Shown here piece after piece: positions 1 through 11,789 of a DNA stretch of 34,280 nt. The position numbers and the translations under genes were made by a program. Source of the DNA: Bacteroidota bacterium (GTDB lineage: Bacteria > Bacteroidota > Ignavibacteria > UBA10030); the NCBI GenBank assembly GCA_017882185.1, contig JADGQA010000010.1, forward strand, positions 1 through 34,280, in the 5' to 3' direction. Position 1 is the stretch's first letter. Every line of letters begins with the position of its first letter. The notes under the pieces were generated by a model. The model was not told the DNA's origin, ran no database searches, and worked only from the letters and a program-made list of their open reading frames with translations.

Positions 1-81
1 CTCCAGTACGTTGACTTGCGGTATGATGATCAGGTCATTGCCCGCTGGACAAATCAAGCGAATAGATCGAAAACGATGTAA
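1..81 (+). CDS. ftsQ: Cell division protein FtsQ, C-terminal fragment (truncated by window edge)
   Basis: Frame 1 reads LQYVDLRYDDQVIARWTNQANRSKTM* with TAA at 79-81; YVDLRY is typical of FtsQ C-termini, and ftsA follows immediately. Confidence 0.7.
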   Translation, partial: LQYVDLRYDDQVIARWTNQANRSKTM

Positions 82-101
82 TGAAAAAATAGAGGATGGA
101 C

Positions 102-1352
102 ATGGAACAAACCATTGCAGTTGGACTTGACATCGGGACAACGAAGGTATGCGCGATCGTTGCCTCGCCCGACGAACAACATCCTGGAAAGTTGAAAATT
201 CTGGGAATCGGAAAGAGTCGTTCAGAAGGTCTCACGCGCGGTGTGGTCACAAATGTCGAGAAGACGATACGCTCAATACAAACAGCGGTGCAGGATGCCG
301 AAGCACAATCCGGAGTTAAGATCGATGTGGTCACCGTGGGCATTGCAGGCGATCATATTCAGAGTTTTCAGAGCCGGGGTGTCATCGCCATCAGCAGGCC
401 GGACAATGAGATCAAGCAGGAGGATGTCGATCGACTCATCGAAGACACCAAGCGTCTCGCTCTGCCCCTGGACAGGAAAATTATTCACGTCATTCCTCAA
501 CAGTTCATTGTCGATGGCCAGGATGGAATCTACGACCCGGTCGGGATGTCTGGCGTTCGCATGGAAGCAAATGTCCATATCATCACCGGACTTGTGACTG
601 CTGCTCAGAATATATACAAGTGCGTCCAGCGAGCAGGACTGCAGGTCAACGACATGGTCCTTGAGCCGATCGCATCAAGCTATGCAGTCCTCGACGATGC
701 CGAGCGTGAAGTCGGTGTCGCATTGCTCGACATTGGCGGCGGCACAACAGACCTCGCCGTTTTTGAAGAAAAGACGATTCGGCACACAGCCGTCATAGGC
801 ATCGCAGGGACGAAAGTGACGGACGATATTCGCAAAGGATTTGGGATTCTTACGGATCAGGCAGAGCGCATCAAGTGCGAATATGGTTTTGCCTATGAAC
901 CAGCGGTCATTGACAACCAACCAATCATGCTGCCGGGTGTTGGCGGTAGGCCGCCGATGGAGATTGATAAATTGCTCCTCTGCAAAGTGATCCAACCGCG
1001 GATGGAGGAAATTCTGGAGTGTGCTGCAATCGAGATTAAACGTTCCGGCTATTCAAAGCATCTTTCCGCGGGTGCAGTTCTGACGGGGGGCGGCTCGCTG
1101 ATCAAAGGAACGGCGGAATTGGCGAAACAGGTTCTTGGGATGCCCGTGAAGATTGGTATTCCCACGGGTTTTGGCGCCGGACTGATCCACGAAATTGAAA
1201 ACCCCATCTATGCAACAGGTGTCGGGCTGGTGATGCATGAACTCAAACACCGGGACCGCTCGAATATTGCGGCAGCCATTCCGGAAGGAAAAGGCAAAGG
1301 CTCGGTTAAGAATATTTTTAACAGGATGAAAACGTGGTTCGATGAGCTCTGA
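102..1352 (+). CDS. ftsA: Cell division protein FtsA
   Basis: ORF 96..1352; actin-fold motifs VGLDIGTTKVCAIV and VALLDIGGGTTDLAVF; followed by ftsZ. ATG at 102 fits the AGAGG SD better than 96. Confidence 0.95.
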   Translation: MEQTIAVGLDIGTTKVCAIVASPDEQHPGKLKILGIGKSRSEGLTRGVVTNVEKTIRSIQTAVQDAEAQSGVKIDVVTVGIAGDHIQSFQSRGVIAISRPDNEIKQEDVDRLIEDTKRLALPLDRKIIHVIPQQFIVDGQDGIYDPVGMSGVRMEANVHIITGLVTAAQNIYKCVQRAGLQVNDMVLEPIASSYAVLDDAEREVGVALLDIGGGTTDLAVFEEKTIRHTAVIGIAGTKVTDDIRKGFGILTDQAERIKCEYGFAYEPAVIDNQPIMLPGVGGRPPMEIDKLLLCKVIQPRMEEILECAAIEIKRSGYSKHLSAGAVLTGGGSLIKGTAELAKQVLGMPVKIGIPTGFGAGLIHEIENPIYATGVGLVMHELKHRDRSNIAAAIPEGKGKGSVKNIFNRMKTWFDEL

Positions 1353-1423
1353 TCAATTTTCAAATTATGAAATCAAGAAATTATCAATTGCACCCACTCA
1401 CTAATTAACTAAGGAGGATTACC

Positions 1424-2596
1424 GTGATAGAACTTGACTTGGGAACGGGCCGCGGCGCGAAAATTCGAGTTGTAGGTGTTGGTGGAGGCGGAGGAAACGC
1501 ACTCAATAGTATGATCGACAAGGGACTTGTCGGCGTAGACTTTGTTGCCGTCAATACCGATTTGCAGGCATTAGAGCGAAGTACTGCACAGCAAAAAATT
1601 CAAATCGGAAAGAACCTGACGCGTGGGCTTGGTGCTGGCGCCGATCCTTCCATCGGGTTCCGTGCCGTCGAAGAAGATCGCGAGGAAATTGCCCGAGCAC
1701 TTGGCGGCTGCGACATGGTATTCATTACGGCCGGGATGGGTGGTGGAACAGGAACAGGCGGGGCGCCCATGGTGGCCAACATCGCAAAAACCCTCGGCGC
1801 TCTTGTGGTCGGTATTGTCACAAAGCCATTCAACAGTGAAGGCAAAAAGCGGATGTCGCAAGCAGAGGCAGGAATCGAGGAGTTAAAAAAGCAAGTCGAT
1901 ACGTTGATCGTCATTCCCAATCAAAAGCTTCTCGAAATCATCGACCGTCGCACAAGTGTCACCGAAGCATTCGAAATCTGCAATAAGGTCTTGCACAATG
2001 CAACGCGCGGAATTTCCGAAATCATCACGGTTCCCGGACTCATCAACGTCGATTTCGCGGATGTCCGCAGGATCATGCGTGAAATGGGCGACGCGCTTAT
2101 GGGGACAGGAATATCCAGTGGCGAAAACAGAGCCATTGAAGCCGCCAACGCAGCGATTTCTCACCCCTTACTGGAGGGAATTTCCATCGCAGGTGCACAA
2201 GGGATTCTCATCAACATCACCGGCAGCAGCAGTATGTCAATGTGGGAAGTCGACGAGGCGACCGGGATCATCCATCAGGCTGCAGGTGAAGAAGCGGAGA
2301 TTATCTTCGGAACTGTCATTGACGATTCCATGGGCGACAACATTATGGTGACCGTGGTCGCGACGGGATTCAACAAGAAGACGGCAGCGGTCAAGCAGGT
2401 TCCCCGCGCAACTGCGAGTTTGATCAGTCGCGTTCCGACGGGTCCATCCGAATTGCAGAGAATGGACGAACCCGCATTTGTCCGGCGAGGGATCGAGATA
2501 TCGCTGAATCCGAACCGTGAAGCAGCACAGGAAAAGGAAAAAATCGACAAGTCCGACTCGGAGAAACCAGCATTTCTCAGGAAGATCATGGACTAA
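1424..2596 (+). CDS. ftsZ: Cell division protein FtsZ
   Basis: GTG start after AAGGAGG; tubulin signature GGGTGTGGAP, N-terminal VGVGGGGGNALNSM, C-terminal peptide KPAFLRKIMD. Confidence 0.97.
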   Translation: MIELDLGTGRGAKIRVVGVGGGGGNALNSMIDKGLVGVDFVAVNTDLQALERSTAQQKIQIGKNLTRGLGAGADPSIGFRAVEEDREEIARALGGCDMVFITAGMGGGTGTGGAPMVANIAKTLGALVVGIVTKPFNSEGKKRMSQAEAGIEELKKQVDTLIVIPNQKLLEIIDRRTSVTEAFEICNKVLHNATRGISEIITVPGLINVDFADVRRIMREMGDALMGTGISSGENRAIEAANAAISHPLLEGISIAGAQGILINITGSSSMSMWEVDEATGIIHQAAGEEAEIIFGTVIDDSMGDNIMVTVVATGFNKKTAAVKQVPRATASLISRVPTGPSELQRMDEPAFVRRGIEISLNPNREAAQEKEKIDKSDSEKPAFLRKIMD

Positions 2597-2636
2597 ACGT
2601 TGTGCGGTGTTCTCATCTCTATCACGGTGGGTAATA

Positions 2637-2680
2637 AGAACTCCGGCTGATCCGGCCCGATCAGTCGGAGTTCTATTTTT
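2637..2680 (+). terminator. Rho-independent terminator after ftsZ
   Basis: AGAACTCCGgCTGATC-cggccc-GATCAGtCGGAGTTCT followed by aTTTTT; lies between convergent ftsZ and the SDR gene. Confidence 0.88.
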
Positions 2681-2708
2681 CTAGTTCCTTCCTTCAAAAT
2701 CTCTGACG

Positions 2709-3464
2709 CTAATTCAATACACTTCCGCCGTTTACGTTGATTGTTGCGCCTGTAATATGCCCCGCGAGATCGGAGGCCAGAAAAAGAACCGCTCCTGCAA
2801 CATCCTTAGCGGTGGCAATCTTTCTCAAAGGGATCGTGCTCAAGACCTGCTCACGGAATGACTCATCGGAGAATATTTCCTCGTTCATTTCCGTGTCGAC
2901 CCATCCAGGTGCGACGGAATTCACCAAAATGCGATACGGTGCAAGCTCAGTCGACAAAGATTTTGTGAATGCAATGACGCCTCCCTTGGACGCCGCGTAG
3001 TGTGCGTGAAATGCTTCTCCTCGCTGTCCGGCCGTGGAAGAAATATTGACGATGCGTCCGCCACCGTTCTTCTTGAGTACAGGAACCACAACGTTGCACA
3101 CATTGAACACCCCTTTCAGATTGGTATCGAGCGTCTCGTCCCAGATTTGTTCCGATGTGGAACCGATCTCTCCGTGAGTCCAGATGCCTGCATTGTTGAC
3201 GACGATGTCGATTCTCCCAACCTCTGCAAAGGCTTTTTCGACGAATTCCTTTGCCACAGAGCTTGTGCCAACATTCCCCTGATGAGTCACGATCCTTCTC
3301 CCGATTCCTCGCACTCCATCTACGACAGCGGCTGCCCTGGCGCCGTTTTCGATATAATTGATTGCGATGTCTGATCCAGCCTTCGCGAGCAAGAGTGCGG
3401 TTGCGGCGCCTATTCCGCGCGATCCGCCGGTGATAATGCTGACCTTGTCTTTCAAGGAAATCAT
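2709..3464 (-). CDS. SDR-family oxidoreductase (3-oxoacyl-ACP reductase FabG-like)
   Basis: TGGSRGIGAAT Rossmann motif, NNAGIW, S...YAASKGG catalytic motif, C-terminal INVNGG. Confidence 0.9.
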   Translation of the reverse strand: MISLKDKVSIITGGSRGIGAATALLLAKAGSDIAINYIENGARAAAVVDGVRGIGRRIVTHQGNVGTSSVAKEFVEKAFAEVGRIDIVVNNAGIWTHGEIGSTSEQIWDETLDTNLKGVFNVCNVVVPVLKKNGGGRIVNISSTAGQRGEAFHAHYAASKGGVIAFTKSLSTELAPYRILVNSVAPGWVDTEMNEEIFSDESFREQVLSTIPLRKIATAKDVAGAVLFLASDLAGHITGATINVNGGSVLN

Positions 3465-3467
3465 GCT

Positions 3468-5956
<2,489 letters not shown>

Positions 5957-6150
5957 TTAAGCGATGTGATTGTGAATGAATTTAGTCTTGGCAATGTTGG
6001 AGATATGGCATACAACAGTGAGGACACCACTTGAATTGGTCCACTATTGTAGAGTTACAGCCAGGAATAGCACCCGATTTGACGCCGGAACGGTTGGATG
6101 TGAAAAAGCGATACATACGACACCTTGTGTATTGTGAGTGATCGAGTAAA

Positions 6151-6182
6151 CAAAAAAGCCTCTTCCGATGAACAGAAGAGGC
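6151..6182 (-). terminator. Intrinsic terminator of the SAM riboswitch expression platform
   Basis: Minus strand GCCTCTTC-tgttcatcg-GAAGAGGC followed by TTTTTTG, between the aptamer and metY. Confidence 0.87.
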
Positions 6183-6207
6183 TACAAGGTTGTCGTATCC
6201 TTCTTCC

Positions 6208-6328
6208 ACTCATCTTTCCCACCGAACAACTGGCGGGCAGGAGTTAGCACCTGACATTTTGCGAGGCTGCAAAACCGGTTGCTACGGCGTCATCGGGCCT
6301 GTTCCCTCGACCGTTCTTGATAAGAGAA
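6208..6328 (-). ncRNA. SAM-I (S-box) riboswitch upstream of metY
   Basis: Minus strand CTCTTATCAAGAACGGTCGAGGGAACAGGCCCGATGACGCCGTAGCAACCGG...AGGTGCTAACTCCTGC...GGGAAAGATGAG matches the S-box core (CTTATCAAGA, GAGGGA-tGGCCC-TGA-GC-GCAACC, GTGCtAAnTCCtgC). Confidence 0.93.
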
Positions 6329-6364
6329 AAAATCTCTAAAAGAACATTTGTTACTCTTACATTC

Positions 6365-6392
6365 AATATACAAAAAATAGATGACTTGTCAA
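6365..6392 (-). promoter_or_regulatory. Sigma70-like promoter for the riboswitch-metYX transcript
   Basis: Minus strand TTGACA (6387-6392), 16-nt spacer, TATATT (6365-6370), ~35-40 nt upstream of the aptamer. Confidence 0.65.
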
Positions 6393-6445
6393 GAGACCCT
6401 CAATGAAAATCATTTAACAATCATATCAAAAGCTTGAATCTTGCA

Positions 6446-6474
6446 TTGAATCTTGTCGCCTTGTTTTCTACATT
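6446..6474 (+). promoter_or_regulatory. Putative promoter for the DUF4159 gene, implying a near-leaderless mRNA
   Basis: TTGAAT (6446-6451), 17-nt spacer, TACATT (6469-6474), then 6 nt to ATG 6481; no SD. Confidence 0.4.
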
Positions 6475-6480
6475 CATTCT

Positions 6481-7143
6481 ATGAAATCCTCATTTTTTCT
6501 CAGCTTTCTGTGTCTTACGACCGTATGCCTGTCGCAACCTCAAATTGAAAGCGCATTTCGGATCGCCCGTCTCAAGTATAATGGAGGCGGCGATTGGTAT
6601 AACGGCCCAACCGAAGAACCCAATCTTCTACGATTTGTCCGCCAGTGCACCAATATTGATGTAAATCCTGAATATGAATATGTTGATCTCTCCAGCGACA
6701 AACTTTTTTCCTATTCTTTCTTGTTCATGACCGGTCATGGTAACATTGCTTTTTCGGATTACGAGGTTCAGAGGCTGCGTACCTTCCTGATGAACGGCGG
6801 ATTCCTTTATGCAGATGACGATTATGGGATGGATGGAGCGTTCCGTCGGGAAATGAAGAAGGTCTTTCCTGAGCAGAATCTAGTCGATCTTCCGTTCACG
6901 TATGGTCTGTATCATTGCCAATTCCAATTCCCGAACGGAGTTCCCAAAACACACGAGCACGATGGACATCCGCCACAGGGGTTTGGGATTTTCTACAAAG
7001 GAAGACTCGTGGTATTCTACACGTATGAATCGAATCCGAGCGACGGTTGGGACGATCCTGAGGTGCACAATGATCCAGAACCTGTACGTCAGGACGCGTT
7101 GCGATTCGGAACGAACATTGTCGTTTGGGCGTTAACCCAGTAA
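6481..7143 (+). CDS. DUF4159 domain-containing protein (signal peptide)
   Basis: Hydrophobic N-terminus, then FRIARLKYNGGGDWYNGPTEEPNLLRF... LFMTGHG... GGFLYADDDYGMDG typical of DUF4159. Confidence 0.82.
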   Translation: MKSSFFLSFLCLTTVCLSQPQIESAFRIARLKYNGGGDWYNGPTEEPNLLRFVRQCTNIDVNPEYEYVDLSSDKLFSYSFLFMTGHGNIAFSDYEVQRLRTFLMNGGFLYADDDYGMDGAFRREMKKVFPEQNLVDLPFTYGLYHCQFQFPNGVPKTHEHDGHPPQGFGIFYKGRLVVFYTYESNPSDGWDDPEVHNDPEPVRQDALRFGTNIVVWALTQ

Positions 7144-7194
7144 AAGACGACGAACGAATTCATTGTTACATATCCGACGAACTGATTATTTCTC

Positions 7195-10100
7195 TTGACC
7201 TCTGGTTCTTCCATAGCGCTTGCTATTCACCTTCGGATTCACGAAACACGCCGTCATCTTTACAAAACGGACGCGCAGGCAAAGGCGTTTCTCTTCGGGA
7301 CTTTTCTCCTTTCATCTCTGAGTGTTCTTGCGTTATTGGAAATGCTGTTCCACTTCAATTCCGCTGTACGCACTCTGCTCGCCATCATGGTCGTCATTGC
7401 ATACGTCGCGTGCGGTACTTGGTTCGTTCTGAGACCGTTGTTCAAAGTTGCCGGCATTTTGTCGGTCGAGGACGACTTCATCATCGCAAAACGCATTGGT
7501 GATTATTTTCCGGCGATACGCGATGGCCTAACGAACTTCCTCCAACTTCAGCAAGAGGTCTCGAAGGGTAATTCATTGTATTCGATGGAGCTGCTTGAAG
7601 CATCCTTTGCCGATCTTGTAGCCCTTGTTAGGCCGATCGATTTCAAACGTGCCGTTGATGAATCTCCGATCGCAAAAATGAGAAAATGGTTTGCGAGCAG
7701 TGTTGGCAGCGTGATTTTGCTCTTCCTTCTCTTCCCGAGTTCGACCCCGGCTGCGTTCTTCAGGTTGGTCCACGTTAACACAGAGTTCGTAACTCCATCA
7801 AAGTACTTGTTTGACGTTTCGCCGGGAAACAAAGAGGTTATCAAAGGAGAGCGAGTCGCAATTCAGGTGCGATTGTCGTCGGTGGACGAACTCGTTTTCA
7901 GGCCGGCATTGCTCGACTTGCTCTATCGAGTGGAGGGTGAGGATCGCTATGACCAGATGTCTCTCAAGCCCGATTCTGTAGGAACCTATCGGGGCATGCT
8001 CCAGAATGTGAAAACTTCAACGGAATACTTCGTTCGTGCTTCCGACGTTCAGAGTCAAAAATATGTCTTGAAAGTCCTTGACAGACCCATCATTCGCTCG
8101 CTGCGCGTACGGCTCGAATTCCCCGCGTACTCACGACTCCCCATTAGAATGCAGGATGAATTCGCAGGGGACGTCACGGCTCTTGCGGGAACACGCCTTT
8201 CATTGGTCGGCTCGGCGAGCAAAGACCTGATCGAGGCAAACGTTGTCTTCGGCCGAGATTCTCTTTCCAAATTGTCCATCGCAAACAATACGTTTTCCGG
8301 AAGTTTTCTGTTGAAGGATGATGGTTCGTATTATGTTACGATCACCGATCACGATACGCTCACAAATCTCGAACCGGTTCACTACAATCTGAAGGTAATA
8401 CCTGACGAATGGCCGGCAGTGGCGATCATTGCGCCGGGAAGAAATCTGGACATCGCAGGCGATCAGTCCATCCGTTTGCTCGTCCATGCCGAAGATGATT
8501 TAGGCTTCACGCGTCTGAGACTTGGTTATCGGCTGATACACTCGCGCTATCAGGGAGCACAGCAGGAGTATTCATATTTGCCAATCCCACTCCCACCCGG
8601 TCAACAAGCGGAGGTTGAGGTCCCTTTTCTTTGGGACCTTTCGCAACTCGACCTTGTTCCGGAAGATGTCGTTGAATATTTCGCGGAAATATTCGACAAT
8701 GATACCTTCAAAGGGCCGAAGTCGGCAAAGAGCAATGTGTATCTCTTGCGGCTTCCTTCGCTCCAGGAAGTGTTCTCTGATGTCAACAAGGGTCACGAGC
8801 AGTCTCTCGATGAAATCAAGCAGGCCATGGAGGATGCAAAGAAACTCAAGGAAGATGTCGAGTCCATCAATAACGATATAAAAAAGAACAAGGATATTGA
8901 TTGGCAGCAGCAAAAGAAGATGGAGGAAATGGCAAAGAAATATCAGGAGATCCAAAAGAAACTTCAAAATGTAGAAAAGCAACTCGATGAGACGGTTCAG
9001 AAAATGGACCAACAGAAAGTGCTCTCCAAGGAAACGTTGGACAAATATATGGAGCTTCAGCAATTGCTCCAAGAATTGAACTCTTCGGAATTGCAGCAAG
9101 CACTGAAACAAATGCAGCAGGCAATACAGAATGTGAGCAAAGAACAGCTTCAACAGGCGATGCAACACGTGACGTTTTCAGAAGAACGTTTTCGTCAGAG
9201 TATTGAAAGAACAATGGAATTGCTGAAGCGAATCCAGATTGAACAAAAAGTTGATGAGGTAAAAAAGCGGGCCCAGGAACTCGAACAGCTGCAGAAGGAA
9301 CTTCAGAACGAAAGCGCGAAAGCATCCAATAACGAGGAAAAACAACAGGAGAATGCCGCGAAACAGGATAACCTTGCCCAGAAGGAACAGGAGATGGAAA
9401 AAGCTTCTGCGGACCTCGCGAAGCGCATGGAGGAATTCTATACTGAGATGCCGCTGGACAAGCTCAATGCTCTAAACCAGCAACTTCAGCAAGAGAACCT
9501 CGGCCAGCAGATGAAGAATGCCGCACAACAAACGCGCCAGGGCAACACGCAACAGGCACAGCAGACTCAACAACAGATTCAGCAAAACCTGCAGAATTTT
9601 TCTGAACAGATGGATGCTTTGCAGCAAGAAATGCTCCAACAGCAGGCGCAACATGTGTTGAATGAAATGAGGAAAGCCACGAACAATCTGCTTGCGTTGT
9701 CTGAACGCCAGGAGGCTTTGAAACAGCAATCGAAGAGCGCCGCACCAAATTCATCTCAATTGAGACAAAATGCGGAAGGTCAACTCCAGGTCATGCAGGA
9801 CCTCAACAATGTAACCAATGCATTGAGCGATCTCTCCAAGAAGTCATTTGCCGTAACCCCTGCAATGGGGAAAGCCATTGGGGAGGCTATGGCGAGAATG
9901 CAAAATGCGATGAAGGACCTCGATGTCAGGAACGGTCAAATGGCATCCCAGGAGCAAGACATGGCAATGGGATCATTAAACGAAGGAGCTGTGCAAATTC
10001 AGAATGCACTGCAGGCAATGATGCAAGGCGGTCAAGGAGGTCTCGGTGGCCTCATGCAGCAACTTCAGATGTTGGCAGGAAGTCAAATGTCCCTGAATCT

Positions 10101-10593
10101 CAGGTCCGAGCAACTGGGACAAGGAATGACGATGCAGCAGGCGGCAGAGGCGGCCCGGCTTGCTCAGGAGCAGGACGCGATCAGAAAGTCTGTCGATCAA
10201 CTTAACAATGAAGCGAAGGATAGTCAGGGACAACAAAGACTCCTCGGAGATTTGGACAAGATCAGCGAGGAAATGAAAGAGGTTGTAAGCAATCTGCAGC
10301 AAAACAACGTCAGTCCGGAGACCATTCAAAAACAACAGAGGATTCTTTCCAGGCTCCTCGATGCCTCGAAGTCCATGCACGAACGGGACTATGAAAAGAA
10401 GAGAACGTCAAAGACAGGGACTGAAATTGTCCGGAAAAGTCCTGAAGAACTCGATCCCACGCAACTTAATGCGACGAATAAACTTCGTGAAGACTTGCTG
10501 AAAGCGTTAGAACAAGGGTATTCAAAAGACTATCAAGAATTGATTCGCAAGTATTTTGAAGAATTGCAGAAGGCTGAGAAGGTCGCACAGTGA
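7195..10593 (+). CDS. DUF4175-like large membrane protein with a Gln-rich coiled-coil C-terminal half
   Basis: N-terminal TM segments, beta-rich middle, ~600-aa Q/E/K-rich coiled coil; adjacent to DUF4159. TTG start (7195) uncertain. Confidence 0.75.
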   Translation: MTSGSSIALAIHLRIHETRRHLYKTDAQAKAFLFGTFLLSSLSVLALLEMLFHFNSAVRTLLAIMVVIAYVACGTWFVLRPLFKVAGILSVEDDFIIAKRIGDYFPAIRDGLTNFLQLQQEVSKGNSLYSMELLEASFADLVALVRPIDFKRAVDESPIAKMRKWFASSVGSVILLFLLFPSSTPAAFFRLVHVNTEFVTPSKYLFDVSPGNKEVIKGERVAIQVRLSSVDELVFRPALLDLLYRVEGEDRYDQMSLKPDSVGTYRGMLQNVKTSTEYFVRASDVQSQKYVLKVLDRPIIRSLRVRLEFPAYSRLPIRMQDEFAGDVTALAGTRLSLVGSASKDLIEANVVFGRDSLSKLSIANNTFSGSFLLKDDGSYYVTITDHDTLTNLEPVHYNLKVIPDEWPAVAIIAPGRNLDIAGDQSIRLLVHAEDDLGFTRLRLGYRLIHSRYQGAQQEYSYLPIPLPPGQQAEVEVPFLWDLSQLDLVPEDVVEYFAEIFDNDTFKGPKSAKSNVYLLRLPSLQEVFSDVNKGHEQSLDEIKQAMEDAKKLKEDVESINNDIKKNKDIDWQQQKKMEEMAKKYQEIQKKLQNVEKQLDETVQKMDQQKVLSKETLDKYMELQQLLQELNSSELQQALKQMQQAIQNVSKEQLQQAMQHVTFSEERFRQSIERTMELLKRIQIEQKVDEVKKRAQELEQLQKELQNESAKASNNEEKQQENAAKQDNLAQKEQEMEKASADLAKRMEEFYTEMPLDKLNALNQQLQQENLGQQMKNAAQQTRQGNTQQAQQTQQQIQQNLQNFSEQMDALQQEMLQQQAQHVLNEMRKATNNLLALSERQEALKQQSKSAAPNSSQLRQNAEGQLQVMQDLNNVTNALSDLSKKSFAVTPAMGKAIGEAMARMQNAMKDLDVRNGQMASQEQDMAMGSLNEGAVQIQNALQAMMQGGQGGLGGLMQQLQMLAGSQMSLNLRSEQLGQGMTMQQAAEAARLAQEQDAIRKSVDQLNNEAKDSQGQQRLLGDLDKISEEMKEVVSNLQQNNVSPETIQKQQRILSRLLDASKSMHERDYEKKRTSKTGTEIVRKSPEELDPTQLNATNKLREDLLKALEQGYSKDYQELIRKYFEELQKAEKVAQ

Positions 10594-10696
10594 AAATCTC
10601 AAGCTGCGACTGGCAGAAAATGTTTCTCAATTCTGACGAGACAGAATTCGATTTTACTCCCGCTTTTATTTCACTCTGATTGCATTCCCCGCAGTA

Positions 10697-10725
10697 TTGA
10701 CATTCGACTCACTGCCATCTATATT
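10697..10725 (+). promoter_or_regulatory. Sigma70-like promoter
   Basis: TTGACA (10697-10702), exactly 17 nt, TATATT (10720-10725), in the 390-bp gap before the 10982 gene. Confidence 0.5.
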
Positions 10726-10981
10726 CTAGTCGTTGCCGGCATCGTATTGCCTTAGCAAGTTGTCTTCGATGGCTATTCGATTCCTACTTCGGGGGAACGA
10801 TGACCACGACTTCGATTGATGGATGCTCACTTCTGTGCGGTCCGCGTGAGGACCGCAACCCAATCGATATCCAGACCAGCCAGGTTATCATCTCCTCCTA
10901 TTGCATACCAGTTCACATGCCCGATCGTTACACAAACGCTCAATTGCCTTTCAGCGGATGTATTTTCGAAAGGAGATTTGT

Positions 10982-11557
10982 ATGAAACATCTCTTGTCAC
11001 TTCTTTGGAAGCTGGCCCTTATCACCATCATTGGCCTTGCAGGGAGCACTACCCTTGGCCTCATGATGCACGGCAGCGATGTCTTTGACCCTCTAGGATC
11101 GGCATTTGCTTACGTTGCTTTTGGAGCGAGCGGCGCTTTTATCTTTGCGTTCTATCACGTGCGGGGACTCTCGAATACTCTCACGGCAGCCGTATGTGTC
11201 AGTGCAGCCCAATTTGTCATAGCAACTGTATATATGCCGACGCTTAATTCCATCGCGTGGTCCTTCGGGGTGAACCTGCCGGTCGTGTGGCTGGCATTTT
11301 TGTTTGAGCGAAAATTGGCGGTGTTCCACGGTGGAAAATTTGTGGTCGTTGGAGTGGTCTATGGAACGACGTTTGTCCTGTTAACCCTTCTTGTTGGCGT
11401 CCTTCAAAAGGTGTCAACAATGCCCGCCGCGGTGTTTCGAGACAATTTTCTCGACGGTCTCCTGATAGGTCTTGGCATGGGACTTGGCGTACAGGGAGGT
11501 GAAGCGTTTATTCATTCGCTGGACAGCGCAGCGTGGACAACACACCGTGAGTACTAG
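10982..11557 (+). CDS. Hypothetical multi-pass membrane protein
   Basis: ATG 10982 preceded by GAAAGGAGATTTGT; several hydrophobic segments. The ORF-track start at 10901 is an upstream extension. Confidence 0.75.
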   Translation: MKHLLSLLWKLALITIIGLAGSTTLGLMMHGSDVFDPLGSAFAYVAFGASGAFIFAFYHVRGLSNTLTAAVCVSAAQFVIATVYMPTLNSIAWSFGVNLPVVWLAFLFERKLAVFHGGKFVVVGVVYGTTFVLLTLLVGVLQKVSTMPAAVFRDNFLDGLLIGLGMGLGVQGGEAFIHSLDSAAWTTHREY

Positions 11558-11718
11558 CGGAGACTCTTAGCGGAGATGGAATTGTCCACCGTCTGATGAC
11601 CATCGCCGAAGCACAGAAGGTATAGAGACGTACGAGAACGAGTATCCCTTCCCGCCGCATTCGCCGCGGTGAAAATCTTCCTTTTCGTTCATCCTCTCAA
11701 GCAAAGGACAATGTTTCA

Positions 11719-11747
11719 TTGTCTCTTTGCCCAATTTTGCCTACTTT
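11719..11747 (+). promoter_or_regulatory. Putative promoter upstream of the epimerase gene
   Basis: TTGTCT, 17 nt, TACTTT; inside the N-terminal extension of ORF 11727, which supports the start at 11790. Confidence 0.35.
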
Positions 11748-11789
11748 GAAACTGGTTTTTTCAACTTCAGGAAAACACTCCCCATTCGA

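Noticed and set aside
5982-6209. 75-aa minus-strand ORF between metY and the riboswitch
   Set aside because: Covers the terminator hairpin and aptamer edge; better explained as an RNA leader.
8572-9168. Antisense 198-aa Leu-rich ORF (MLHRLLKLFFAHILYCLLHLFQ...)
   Set aside because: Composition artefact of reading the complement of the Gln/Lys-rich DUF4175 coiled coil (CAG/AAG give CTG/CTT).
11555-11576. 9-bp direct repeat TAGCGGAGA x2 at 13-bp period
   Set aside because: Only two short units, one of which overlaps the stop codon of the upstream gene; not enough to call a repeat element.
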